Positions 1 to 9,075 of a DNA stretch of 64,000 nucleotides are shown here, in pieces. The stretch's first letter is position 1; every line of letters begins with the position of its first letter. Source of the DNA: Nonomuraea rubra. GTDB taxonomy: Bacteria > Actinomycetota > Actinomycetes > Streptosporangiales > Streptosporangiaceae. The notes under the pieces were generated by a model, which saw only the letters and a program-made list of their open reading frames with translations, searched no databases and was not told where the DNA came from. The translations under genes were made by a program, and so were the position numbers. Location: positions 7,795,001 to 7,859,000 of the forward strand of contig NZ_JACHMI010000001.1 in assembly GCF_014207985.1 (NCBI RefSeq), read 5' to 3'.

Positions 1-409
1 GCACCGACCCCCGCCACACCACCACCCCGGCGAACACCACGGCCAGCCCCAGCCAGTACGCCTGCAGCCACGGCGTCTCCGCCAGGAAGCTCCCCAGCCC
101 CCAGGAGTGCACGAACACCAGCGCCAGCAGCGGGTAGGACAGGTAGTGCGCGTACCGCCAGACCCGGTGCCTGACCAGGTAGCGCGCCAGCGTGCTGGTC
201 AGCCAGAGCACCAGGAACATGATGAAGGCCAGCCGGTCGTCCCCCAGCCGGTGGGAGATCTGGCGCACGCCGAGCAGCACCTGCCACCAGCTGACGAGCG
301 TGCCGGCCAGGCCGATCAGGTTGGCCACGTCGCCGAGGTCGGAGGCGCGCAGCGCGAGGGGCAGCAGCGGGAGGAAGGAGACGGCTGCCGCGATCAGGAC
401 GCGGGTCAT
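1..409 (-). CDS. Ferric reductase-like transmembrane protein (partial)
   Basis: The gene starts with ATG at 409 and runs off the left edge, leaving 136 residues without a stop. The visible part has an N-terminal hydrophobic helix (about residues 3-20), a second around residues 30-45, a third around 60-75 ending in a basic loop, a fourth around 85-105, and a fifth near the edge. His residues at the ends of the helices (for example in the segment RYAHYLSY and the following FVHSWG) are placed like heme ligands of the cytochrome b / ferric-reductase-like domain (YedZ/FRE group). It overlaps the ApbE gene by ATGA, so the two are translationally coupled. A membrane heme electron carrier next to a flavin transferase suggests a trans-membrane flavin electron route. 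The family call rests on topology and neighbours; the missing half could hold further domains. Confidence 0.6.
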   Translation of the reverse strand, partial: MTRVLIAAAVSFLPLLPLALRASDLGDVANLIGLAGTLVSWWQVLLGVRQISHRLGDDRLAFIMFLVLWLTSTLARYLVRHRVWRYAHYLSYPLLALVFVHSWGLGSFLAETPWLQAYWLGLAVVFAGVVVWRGSV

Positions 410-1290
410 GACAGGGCCGCCGAGGAGCGTACCCGGCCGTCGCGGCCGACGGTGATCCAGCGCGCGTCCGGGTCCTGCCCGGCCAGCCAGTCCGGCCCTT
501 CGCGGGTGCCGAGCAGGATGAGGCAGGTGGCGTACACCTCGGCGGCGGCCAGGTCCGCGGTGATGACGGTGGCCTGCGCGCAGTCGGAGGCGGCCGGCTC
601 GCCGGTGCGCGGGTCGACGATGTGGTGCAGGACGGTGCCGGCCCGGTCGCGCCAGCTGCGCCGCACGACGCTGCTCGTGGCCACCGCCGCCGTGCCCGCG
701 GGCAGCTCCAGCGTGCCGACCGGCCGCTCGCGCAGCGGGTGCTCGACGCCGATCCGCCACGGCCTGCCCCCCTCCGGCCGCCAGGCGACCAGGTCCCCGC
801 CGGCGTCGATCATCCCGTACGGCACCCGCCCGCCCTCGCGCCGCGCCTCCGCGGCCCGCTGCACGCTCCACCCCTTGACGAACCCGCCGAGGTCGACCGC
901 GAGGCCGGGCGAGAGCGTCACGGTGCGGCGGTCGTGGTCGAGGTGCACGGCGGGGACTCCCATGGGGAGCGGCGCGGCGGCGACGTCGGGCGTCCCCACC
1001 AGCGCGAAGTCGGTGTCGTAGCCGAGCCGGGCGAGCTCGGCGCCGAGGAACGGGCTGAACAGCCCGCCGGTCGCGCCGAGGTAGCCGCAGGCCTCGTCGA
1101 GCGCCGCCAGGAACAGCTCGGAGACGACGACCGCGCCGCCCGCGTTCACGCGGCTGGTGTCGCTGCCGGGGTCGAACCGGCTGAAGGTGCGCTCCACCGT
1201 GCGCAGCCACTCCAGCACCGCGGCGTGCTCCCCCGGCGGCAGGACGAGCATGAGGTCGGTGCCCATCACCCGATCGCGCAGGACCTTCAC
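406..1290 (-). CDS. apbE: ApbE-family FAD:protein FMN transferase
   Basis: The 294-residue product matches the ApbE family, which moves FMN from FAD onto a Thr or Ser of a flavoprotein. Visible family marks are the early G-T-D segment (MGTDLMLVL), the FSRFDPGSDTSRVN block that contacts FAD, the DLGGFVKGWSVQRA segment, the IDAGGDLVA block, and the C-terminal HHIVDPRTGEPA motif. The start is taken as GTG at 1290, because the upstream gene stops at 1292-1294; no signal peptide or lipobox is seen, so this version probably acts in the cytoplasm or needs another export route. The stop overlaps the start of the ferric-reductase-like gene. The natural acceptor, an FMN-binding domain protein, is not visible and may lie beyond the left edge. 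Confidence 0.88.
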   Translation of the reverse strand: MKVLRDRVMGTDLMLVLPPGEHAAVLEWLRTVERTFSRFDPGSDTSRVNAGGAVVVSELFLAALDEACGYLGATGGLFSPFLGAELARLGYDTDFALVGTPDVAAAPLPMGVPAVHLDHDRRTVTLSPGLAVDLGGFVKGWSVQRAAEARREGGRVPYGMIDAGGDLVAWRPEGGRPWRIGVEHPLRERPVGTLELPAGTAAVATSSVVRRSWRDRAGTVLHHIVDPRTGEPAASDCAQATVITADLAAAEVYATCLILLGTREGPDWLAGQDPDARWITVGRDGRVRSSAALS

Positions 1291-1291
1291 C

Positions 1292-1973
1292 TCAGGACCC
1301 TCTCGTGAACGTCGTGACGGCCCCGGCGGGCAGCCCCTGGCCCGGGGAGTAGCCGGCGCGGACGTCGGCGACGAGCGCGGGCTCCTGCCCGGTGTCCGCC
1401 GGCAGGAACTCCACCCGCGCCAGGGAGGCGTGCGGCGTGTCCCCCACCTCGATGGAGCCGGTGAACAGCACCCGTTTCTCCCACACCACATTGCCCTCCA
1501 CACGATAGGTGTACGAACCCGGCGGCACCGGCTTGCCGCTGCGGTCGGTGGTGTCCCAGTAGACGCTCTGCCTGCCGCTCTCCTGGGCGGGCCGGCCGGC
1601 GGCCCTGACCTCGCTGTCGGTGGCCGACTCCCAGCCGGACGCCTGCCGCCACAGGGGCAGCGACATGGGCCTGCGCTCGAAGCCGCCGTTGGCGGTGAAG
1701 CTGGTGGCGAACAGGGTGCGCACGCAACGCCCCCGCGCGTCCTCGATCCAGATGGCGAGCTGGTTGCTGGCCAGGCGGGGTAACCGGTTGAGCTGATAGT
1801 CGATGCGGACCAGGCCCACGCGGCCGGTGACCGGCACCGACCAGGTGAGGCCCGCGGGTGAGGCGGGCGGCGGCTCGGGGCGGTAGGCGAGGTAGGCCGC
1901 GGTCGCTCGCGGTCGTGGCCACTCCGGTGATGACGCCGATCGGCACGATCAGCCGGCTCGTCCGCTCGGACAT
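1292..1973 (-). pseudogene. DUF2271 domain protein, apparent frameshift
   Basis: Two reading frames together make one DUF2271 protein. An ATG at 1973 with an AAAGG ribosome site opens a short frame giving MSERTSRLIVPIGVITGVAT, which looks like a signal anchor. At about 1890-1905 the coding continues in another frame, AAYLAYRPEPPPASPAG, and then runs as an open frame (GTG at 1837 the only in-frame start) to the stop at 1292. That frame carries the DUF2271 features, such as WIEDARGRCVRTLFATSF and the SYTYRVEG strand. DUF2271 proteins are exported and often sit beside ApbE and heme-membrane genes, as here. A one- or two-base indel in the reference, or a real frameshift, explains the break. Without the first frame the protein has no export signal. 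Function is unknown. Confidence 0.6.
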
Positions 1974-1993
1974 GGTTGCCCTTTCCGAATGGA

Positions 1994-2011
1994 TAGTGTG
2001 CATCAACACTA
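1994..2011. promoter_or_regulatory. Inverted repeat in divergent promoter region
   Basis: TAGTGT and ACACTA form perfect 6-base arms around GCATCA, with one more matched base on the outside. It lies between the DUF2271 start at 1973 and the diacylglycerol kinase start at 2082, so one bound regulator could control both. The size and spacing suit a dimeric helix-turn-helix repressor. The regulator is not identified. Confidence 0.4.
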
Positions 2012-2081
2012 CCCACTTTCGTGGCGGGACGACGATCGTGCACGAGGGATATCCGCACGCGCCGGGGGTAGTCGCGAGCCC

Positions 2082-2963
2082 ATGCCCCCCATCGTGGCCG
2101 TCGTGGCACACCGCAAGAAGTCCCTGGGCGCGGGCCTGGACGCCCTGCGCGTGCTCCTCGCCGAGCAGGACGTCGGCGACGTCCTCTGGCACGAGGTGTC
2201 GAAGAGCAGGAAGGCCGGCAAGAAGGTGCGCAAGGCGCTCGACGCGGGGGCCGAGCTGGTGTTCGTCTGGGGCGGCGACGGCATGGTGCAGCGCTGCGCC
2301 GACGCGCTGGCGGGCTCGGGCGTGCCGATGGCCATCCTCCCGGCAGGCACCGCGAACCTGTTCGCCGCCAACCTCGGCATCCCCGCCGACCTGGAAGGGG
2401 CCGTGCGCATCGGCTTCCACGGGCGGCGCGAGAAGCTGGACCTGGGCGTGCTGAACGGCGAGCACTTCGCGGTGATGGCGGGGGCCGGGTTCGAGGCCGA
2501 GATGATCGCCGACGTGGACGGGCGGGCCAAGCGGCGGTTCGGCAAGCTGAGCTACTTCAGGGCGGCCGTACGGCACGTCGGCGGGCCGCGCGTGCCGATG
2601 AAGATCAAGCTGGACGGGGCCACCTGGTTCGAGGGCAGGGCGAGCTGCCTGCTGCTGGGCAACGTCAGCACGATCGCCGCCGGCGTCGAGGCGTTCGACG
2701 ACGCCCGGCCGGACGACGGCTGGCTGGAGGTGGGCCTCACCACCGCCCAGGGCCCGGTGCAGTGGGCGCGGGTGCTCGCCAGGATGGCCACGGGCCGCTC
2801 CGACGGCTCGCCGCTCGTCCGGGTCTCGCGCGCCAGGAAGGTCTCGGCCCGCTTCGGCCGCCCGCTGAGGTTCGAGCTCGACGGCGGCGAGCGCGGGCAC
2901 ACCACCCGGTTCAAGGCCGAGGTGGCCGCGGGCGCGCTGACCGTCTGCCTGCCCGATGACTGA
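2082..2963 (+). CDS. Diacylglycerol kinase-family lipid kinase
   Basis: This 293-residue protein has the DAGK catalytic domain (PF00781): the nucleotide motif GGDGM at residues 64-68, the G-T-A-N-L-F-A segment about 30 residues later, and the C-terminal beta-sandwich with LLLGNVS and a late ELDGGE segment. The family phosphorylates diacylglycerol or related lipids such as sphingoid bases or phosphatidylglycerol. GGDGM replaces the more usual GGDGT, a tolerated change in bacterial members. ATG at 2082 gives MPPIVAVVAHR, a natural beta-strand start; an upstream in-frame ATG at 1989 would add 31 poorly structured residues and overlap the inverted repeat. It is probably cytoplasmic or membrane-peripheral. 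It runs head-on into ramB with only three bases between stops. The lipid substrate cannot be told. Confidence 0.82.
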   Translation: MPPIVAVVAHRKKSLGAGLDALRVLLAEQDVGDVLWHEVSKSRKAGKKVRKALDAGAELVFVWGGDGMVQRCADALAGSGVPMAILPAGTANLFAANLGIPADLEGAVRIGFHGRREKLDLGVLNGEHFAVMAGAGFEAEMIADVDGRAKRRFGKLSYFRAAVRHVGGPRVPMKIKLDGATWFEGRASCLLLGNVSTIAAGVEAFDDARPDDGWLEVGLTTAQGPVQWARVLARMATGRSDGSPLVRVSRARKVSARFGRPLRFELDGGERGHTTRFKAEVAAGALTVCLPDD

Positions 2964-2966
2964 CGC

Positions 2967-4439
2967 TCAGGTTGCGGCGGCGTGCCGCTCCAGGAACGTG
3001 TACACGTCGGCCTCGTCCACGCCGGGGAACGAGCCGGGCGGCAGCGCGGCCAGCACGTGGGAGTTGGCGCGGGCCGACGGCCAGGCGTACCCCTCCCAGC
3101 GCTCGGCCAGTTCGGCGGGCGGCCGCCGGCAGCAGTCGCCGTTCGGGCAGCCGGACTTGGTGCGGTGGGTGGTCTCCCGGCCCCTGAACCAGCGCGACTC
3201 CTTGTACGGCACCCCCAGCGTGATCGCGAAGTCCCGCTCGCGCGACGGATCGACGTGCGCCACGCAGAAGTACGTGCCGGTGGGCGAGTCGGAGTACTGG
3301 TAGTACACCGAGAACCGGTCGGGCGAGGCGAACACCTGCCGCCCCGACCACTGCAGGCACATCCGCTGACCCTCGATCGCACCCTGCTCGTCGGCGGGGA
3401 AGACGATGCCGTCGTTCTCGTAGGCCTTGTAGATGGTGCCGCCGGCGTCGTTGCGCACGAAGTGGCAGACCAGGCCGAGGTGGTGGGTGGCGAGGTTGGT
3501 GAAGCGGTGGGCGGCCATCTCGTACGACACCGCGAACACGTCGCGCAGGTCCTCCACCGACAGCGCCCGGTCGGACTTGGCCTCCTGGAGGTAGAGGGCG
3601 GCGGCCTTCTCGGGGACGAGCACGGCGGCGGCGAAGTAGTTGGCCTCGGTGCGCTGGCGCAGGAAGTCGGCGAAGTCGCGCGGCTTGTCGTGGCCGAGCG
3701 CCAGGTGCCCGAGCGTCTGGAGCAGGATCGTGCGCGGCGTGTGCATGCCGAGCTGCTCGTGCTTGACGTAGATGCGCCGGTTGCGCAGGTCGGTGATGGA
3801 GCGTACGGAGCGGGGCAGGTCCTGGGCGGTGTGCACGGTGTAGCCGAAGTGCGTGACCAGGCCCTGGATCGTGCTCTGCGACAGGGCGCCCGTACGGTAG
3901 CCGACCGCCTCCAGCGCCTGGGCGGCGGCCTTCTCGATGTCGGGGAAGTAGTTGCCCACCTCCCGCTGCCTGCGCCGCAGCTCGGCGTTGGCGGCCCTGG
4001 CCTCCTCCGGGGTGGCGGTGCCGCGGGCCTGGCGGGCGCGCAGCTCGCCGTACAGGCCGAGGAGGTGCTCCAGGACGTCGTTCGGGACGCGCGCGGAGAC
4101 CTTCAGACGGGGCAGGCCGAGCCCGGCGTAGACGGGGTCGCGCTGGGCCTCCTCCAGCGCGATCTCCAGTTGCGCGCGGCGGTTGGGCGGCTGGCGGCGC
4201 AGCAGCTCCTCGACCGGGACCCCCAGGGCGGTCGCCAGCGACTTGAGCAGGGAGAGCTTGGGCTCGCGCTTGCCGTTCTCGAGCAGGGAGAGCTGGCTGG
4301 GCGCCCTGCCGACGCGCGAGCCGAGGTCGGACAGGGTCAGGCCGCGCTGTTTGCGCAGGTGGCGCAGGCGCTGGCCAAACGCGATCAGATCAAGCTCCTG
4401 CGTCAAAGACAGCGGTTCTTCGCCCAGCAAGGAGGCCAT
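2967..4439 (-). CDS. ramB: RamB-type XRE regulator of the glyoxylate shunt
   Basis: The 490-residue product begins with an XRE helix-turn-helix (about residues 20-78, LRHLRKQRGLTLSDLGSRVG then SQLSLLENGKREP), continues through a helical linker, and carries an IrrE-like middle domain (AHRF, LGHLALGHDKPR) plus the C-terminal DUF2083 domain of the short-chain fatty acyl regulator family. RamB of Mycobacterium and Corynebacterium has this layout and represses isocitrate lyase and acetate genes. The gene is divergent from aceA across 257 bases, the same pairing as in Mycobacterium. The C-terminal part has Cys and His residues (SGCPNGDCCRRPP) that could bind metal or sense redox state; whether they do is not known. 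Identification rests on full-length domain order plus context. Confidence 0.85.
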   Translation of the reverse strand: MASLLGEEPLSLTQELDLIAFGQRLRHLRKQRGLTLSDLGSRVGRAPSQLSLLENGKREPKLSLLKSLATALGVPVEELLRRQPPNRRAQLEIALEEAQRDPVYAGLGLPRLKVSARVPNDVLEHLLGLYGELRARQARGTATPEEARAANAELRRRQREVGNYFPDIEKAAAQALEAVGYRTGALSQSTIQGLVTHFGYTVHTAQDLPRSVRSITDLRNRRIYVKHEQLGMHTPRTILLQTLGHLALGHDKPRDFADFLRQRTEANYFAAAVLVPEKAAALYLQEAKSDRALSVEDLRDVFAVSYEMAAHRFTNLATHHLGLVCHFVRNDAGGTIYKAYENDGIVFPADEQGAIEGQRMCLQWSGRQVFASPDRFSVYYQYSDSPTGTYFCVAHVDPSRERDFAITLGVPYKESRWFRGRETTHRTKSGCPNGDCCRRPPAELAERWEGYAWPSARANSHVLAALPPGSFPGVDEADVYTFLERHAAAT

Positions 4440-4696
4440 GCCGGAATCTTAGACAGAAATTCGGCCCATTTTCTAGCCTTCGCGCGGTCTCGGTTGCCGG
4501 TGTCGCGCCGGGCGTTCCCGGCGCTCGATTGGTCTAGGCCAACGGTAAAAGTTGCGATTTCTTCACTACTGAATACCCGTTGGTAATGCACGTGAGCAGA
4601 AGATTCGCTGTTCTTCTCCACTCTTCGGACTGTTTGGCGGTGGTCGCCAGGGCAGAGACTCGGCGTGAGCCCCAGGGGACGACAAAGGAGTGAACA

Positions 4697-5983
<1,287 letters not shown>

Positions 5984-6043
5984 TCCACCCATGAGCTCGC
6001 CGGCCACCTCCAGGGCATGGGAAGGTTCCCCCGGCGAACGCGG

Positions 6044-6074
6044 GCCGCGCCGGTCCCCCCAGCACCGGCGCGGC
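6044..6074 (+). terminator. Rho-independent-like terminator of aceA
   Basis: A perfect 11-base stem (GCCGCGCCGGT with ACCGGCGCGGC) closes a 9-base loop and is followed by CGCCCCTTTT. It lies 60 bases after the aceA stop. Confidence 0.75.
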
Positions 6075-6117
6075 TCGCCCCTTTTGCCCGCCCGGGGTGT
6101 CACCGGCGGCACAACAA

Positions 6118-6139
6118 GGCTGTGACCAGCGGCACAGCC
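6118..6139. promoter_or_regulatory. Crp-like inverted repeat in a gene-free interval
   Basis: GGCTGTG and CACAGCC form perfect 7-base arms around an 8-base spacer. The inner part, GTG then six bases then GGCAC, agrees with the GTG-N6-GNCAC pattern of actinobacterial Crp sites. No gene start follows within 300 bases on either strand, so it may be chance, a terminator stem, or a promoter of an unrecognised transcript. Confidence 0.35.
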
Positions 6140-6240
6140 GTTGGCGGTGCCGTTTCGTCACACTGGCACCAGCACCACCGTCCGTGTCAGGAGACACCTT
6201 GCGACACCTCGCTCGGCATCTTGATCTGCGCCCGGCCCGG

Positions 6241-6281
6241 CACCTCGACCGGCACCTCGACCGGCACCTCGACCGGCACCT
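6241..6281. repeat. 12-base tandem repeat
   Basis: The 12-mer CACCTCGACCGG occurs three times in tandem, followed by five bases of a fourth. It is in the gene-free interval between converging genes. The function is unknown; it resembles the other 3'-end tandem duplications in this window. Confidence 0.85.
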
Positions 6282-6420
6282 TGAAGGGCGCCCGCACCTC
6301 GATCGGCGTTGCCGTGCCGGTGCCGTCCCGGCCACCATCGCGGCGAGACCGTTCCGGTGCGCGGGCGGCTCCTTATGCCTTCCCTGATAGCGGCGGGGCC
6401 GGCGCCGCCTCCTCACGGCC

Positions 6421-7995
6421 TCAGGGAGTGGCGGTGCCGGTCGTCGCCGGGGTGTCCGAGGGCGAGCCGGTCGGGTCCGGCGATTCGCCCGGCCCGTCCT
6501 GCGGGATCGTGCTGATCGAGCCCGACGGTTGCGGGCAGTCCCGCCTGGCCGCCGCGTTGCCCCGCCTGCGGGCCGCCGGTGACGCGCACGCCTCCCCCTC
6601 GTCCCCGCCCCCGTCACCGGGACCGCTGGTCTGGGTGGGCCGGAACGTGCCACGCCGCTCGCCGGAGGGCGTCAGCACGACGACGGGCCCCTTCGTCCTG
6701 GTCTGCGTGACGAACACCGTGGGCGTGCCCGGCGCCGCCGTCCTCGTCGCGAGCTGGACCGGGGGCGGGTTCCCTCTGGTGACGGCCGGCGGGCGGACGG
6801 TCGAGCCGGCGCTGCCCGAGGACCGTACGGCAGGCGGGTTGCCGGGCAGCAGCGAGCCACCGCCCACGCTCAGCCCGTCCCCGCCCGAGGCGGCGATGAC
6901 CGTGATGGCCGCGATCGAGACCGTGGCCAGGGCCGCGAAACTGGCCTGCGAGAGCTGAGCCCGCGACCTCGCCCGAGCCCCTGCCCGGGACTTCGCGCGG
7001 CCGCGCCGCCCAGGCGCCTCGGAACGCTCCACATCCTCCGCGGAGGGCTCCTCCACCAGCCGTACCAGCCCTCCCCCGGGCGGATAGGGCACGGGCGTCC
7101 AGATCTTGCCCAGCACCTCCTCCACCGCCCGGCGCAGCTCCCACGGATCCCCCACCCCTCCGGCGGCCAGCAGCGCCCTCAGCAGGTCGGCGGCCTTGGG
7201 CCGGTCGGCGGGATCCTTGGTCAGGGCGGCCGTGACGGCGGGCCTGAGCAGGGCCGGCACGCGCTCGACGCGCGGCGGGTCGAACAGGATGCGCCGGGTC
7301 AGCACGTCCGGCTCCCCGCCCCCGAACGGGTGGTGCCCCGTGGCCGCGAAGGCCACCAGGCAGCCCCAGGCGAAGACGTCCGAGGCGGGCAGGGCGGCGC
7401 CGCCGGTCAGCCGCTCGGGCGCCACCCAGCCGGGGCTGCCCATGACCTGCCCGGCCTGGGTGTGCGCGGCGAGCGTGTCCACGTCACGGGCGATGCCGAA
7501 GTCGATGACGCGCGGCCCCTGGGCGGACAGCAGCACGTTGCCCGGCTTGAGGTCGCGGTGCACCAGCCCGGCCTCGTGCACGGCGACCAGCGCCGCCGCG
7601 ACGCCGAGCGCGACCCCGTAGGCGAGGTCGGGTGCCAGCGGCCCGCCGGCCCTGACGACCTGGGAGAGGGCGGGGCCGGGGATGTACTCGGTGACGAGGT
7701 ACGGGCGGTCCCTGTCGGTGCCGTCCTCGACGACCGCGGCCGTGCAGAAGGGCACCAATCTTCGCGAGAACGCCACTTCCTCAGCGAAGCGCGCCCGTAA
7801 CGTGGCATCGTTGAGATGCACCGCATGCGGCGTCTTCAGCGCGACGAGGCCCCCCTGAGGGTGCTCCGCCAGATACACCACTCCCATCCCGCCCGTTCCG
7901 AGGCGGCCGAGGAGCAGGTATCGGCCGATGATGACCGGGTCCCCCACCGTAAGCGGTCGCACGCCAGGAGGCAGCTCGCTCGCACCACGCGCCAT
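6421..7995 (-). CDS. Membrane Ser/Thr protein kinase (PknB type)
   Basis: A eukaryotic-type kinase of 524 residues. The kinase domain spans about residues 25-285: glycine loop GRLGTGGMGVVYLA (30-43), catalytic Lys54 in VALK, catalytic loop HRDLKPGN with Asp148, and DFG at 165-167. A basic, proline-rich linker leads to one membrane helix (about 347-367), then a Pro/Ser/Thr-rich outside tail with two Cys residues. There are no PASTA repeats, so the sensor part is disordered and its signal is unknown. The start is ATG at 7995 behind AGGAG; an upstream in-frame start at 8067 would add residues without kinase features. An inverted repeat at 8016-8038 covers the leader. A second, shorter-leader kinase of the same class begins at 63501. 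Confidence 0.9.
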   Translation of the reverse strand: MARGASELPPGVRPLTVGDPVIIGRYLLLGRLGTGGMGVVYLAEHPQGGLVALKTPHAVHLNDATLRARFAEEVAFSRRLVPFCTAAVVEDGTDRDRPYLVTEYIPGPALSQVVRAGGPLAPDLAYGVALGVAAALVAVHEAGLVHRDLKPGNVLLSAQGPRVIDFGIARDVDTLAAHTQAGQVMGSPGWVAPERLTGGAALPASDVFAWGCLVAFAATGHHPFGGGEPDVLTRRILFDPPRVERVPALLRPAVTAALTKDPADRPKAADLLRALLAAGGVGDPWELRRAVEEVLGKIWTPVPYPPGGGLVRLVEEPSAEDVERSEAPGRRGRAKSRAGARARSRAQLSQASFAALATVSIAAITVIAASGGDGLSVGGGSLLPGNPPAVRSSGSAGSTVRPPAVTRGNPPPVQLATRTAAPGTPTVFVTQTRTKGPVVVLTPSGERRGTFRPTQTSGPGDGGGDEGEACASPAARRRGNAAARRDCPQPSGSISTIPQDGPGESPDPTGSPSDTPATTGTATP

Positions 7996-8015
7996 CCGGT
8001 TTCGCCTCTCCTGAT

Positions 8016-8038
8016 CAGTGTGCTGGCAAGGCACACTG
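8016..8038 (-). promoter_or_regulatory. Inverted repeat in the leader of the kinase gene
   Basis: CAGTGTG and CACACTG form perfect 7-base arms around 9 bases, ending about 20 bases before the ATG at 7995. It could be a repressor operator or an mRNA hairpin close to the ribosome site. Confidence 0.4.
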
Positions 8039-8147
8039 TGGCGGCATCCGGGGCGGGCTTTCCGCATGTCTTACGCAAGGGGTATCGGAGGGAAGGCGAT
8101 CATTCCTTCGAGGTAAGTAAGGGGTGGGAAACCAGGCGATTCCTGCG

Positions 8148-8984
8148 TCAGGAGGCGATTGCGGCGGCTTCCTCGGCCTCGACCTGACGGTTCCAGTCGC
8201 CCTTGACCTGACGCCACGCCTCGTCGTCCGCCCCGAGCCGCCAGTAGCCGGAGATGGACAGCCGGTCGAGCGGGATCCCCCGCTCCAGGCGCAGGTGGCG
8301 GCGGAGCTCCTTGACGAATCCGGCCTCGCCGTGCACGAACGCGTGCACGTCGCCGTCGGGAAAGTCCAGCTCGCGCACGGCGGCCACGAGCCGCTCGCCG
8401 ACCGGGCGGTCGCCCCGGTACAGCCAGCGGATCCGCGCGTCGGCGGCGGTTTCGAGCTTCAGCTCGTCCTCTGGGGCGTCCACCTCGATGAGGACGCGGG
8501 CGGGGACGGCGTCGGGGAGCGCCTCCAGCGAGGCGGCGATGGCCGGCAGCGCGCTCTCGTCCCCCACGAGCAGGTGCCAGCCCGCCTCGCGGTCGGGCGC
8601 GTAGCCGCCGCCGGGGCCCAGGATGAGCAGCTCGTCGCCCGGCCGCGCGCGGTCCGCCCACGGGCCGGCCAGGCCCTCGTCGCCGTGCACGACGAAGTCG
8701 AGGGTGAGCTCGCGGGTGTAGGGGTCCCAGGCGCGTACGGTGTAGGTCCGCAGCTTCGGCCAGACCTCGCGCGGCAGGGTCTCGCGGCAGGTCTTCACGC
8801 TGAACGGCCGCGGGTACTCGACGCCCTCGCAGAGGAAGACCAGCTTGACGTAGTGGTCGGTGAGCCCCCGGGTGGCGAACTCCGCCAGCCCGTCCCCGCC
8901 CACGACCACGCGGACCATGTTGCGCGAGAGGCGCTCGGTTCGCTGGACGACACCCCGGTGGTGATCCGTACGCTGTTCAGCCAT
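8148..8984 (-). CDS. Siderophore-interacting FAD-dependent ferric reductase
   Basis: The 278-residue protein is a siderophore-interacting protein (SIP; ViuB-like) that uses FAD and NAD(P)H or ferredoxin to reduce ferric siderophores in the cytoplasm and release iron. The FAD-binding motif is R79-T-Y-T-V-R84; the N-terminal part forms the FAD beta-barrel, and the C-terminal part contains the GDESALPAIAASLEALP segment and the HAFVHGEAG / GYWRLG blocks common to the family. It starts with ATG at 8984, and an iron box lies just upstream at 9002-9020, so the DtxR/IdeR-type repressor should switch it on when iron is low. No siderophore synthesis or uptake gene is next to it, suggesting a stand-alone iron-release enzyme. 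Confidence 0.93.
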   Translation of the reverse strand: MAEQRTDHHRGVVQRTERLSRNMVRVVVGGDGLAEFATRGLTDHYVKLVFLCEGVEYPRPFSVKTCRETLPREVWPKLRTYTVRAWDPYTRELTLDFVVHGDEGLAGPWADRARPGDELLILGPGGGYAPDREAGWHLLVGDESALPAIAASLEALPDAVPARVLIEVDAPEDELKLETAADARIRWLYRGDRPVGERLVAAVRELDFPDGDVHAFVHGEAGFVKELRRHLRLERGIPLDRLSISGYWRLGADDEAWRQVKGDWNRQVEAEEAAAIAS

Positions 8985-9001
8985 AGGACAGCCCCCCTGA
9001 G

Positions 9002-9020
9002 TTAGGCATACCTAACCTTA
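9002..9020 (-). promoter_or_regulatory. DtxR/IdeR-type iron box of the siderophore reductase gene
   Basis: Read on the minus strand the 19 bases TAAGGTTAGGTATGCCTAA match 14 of 19 positions of the consensus iron box. The site is 18 bases before the ATG at 8984, a position where bound repressor would block transcription. The product's role in iron release supports the call. Confidence 0.85.
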
Positions 9021-9075
9021 TACCGTCCCTCGCTCCTACCGCAGACCTATCACCCCAAACGAGACAGGCAAAAAC

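Larger units (their letters stand above)
5984..6420. other. Gene-free interval between aceA and a convergent kinase gene
   Basis: These 437 bases lie between two converging genes. They hold a strong aceA terminator (6044-6074), a Crp-like inverted repeat (6118-6139) and a 12-base tandem repeat (6241-6281). An open frame crosses the interval on the plus strand, but its product is a Pro/Arg/Gly-rich shadow continuing antisense into the kinase gene, and it has no ribosome site. I see no credible protein here; a small RNA cannot be excluded. Confidence 0.6.

Noticed and set aside
4440..4696. Defined RamB boxes upstream of aceA
   Set aside because: AT-rich words resembling TTGCGA and GCAA occur, but none is a clear repeat of a RamB-type site, so no feature was marked.
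6017..6958. A plus-strand frame with a GTSTGTST repeat after aceA
   Set aside because: It continues antisense into the Ser/Thr kinase gene, begins without a ribosome site and has only low-complexity sequence.
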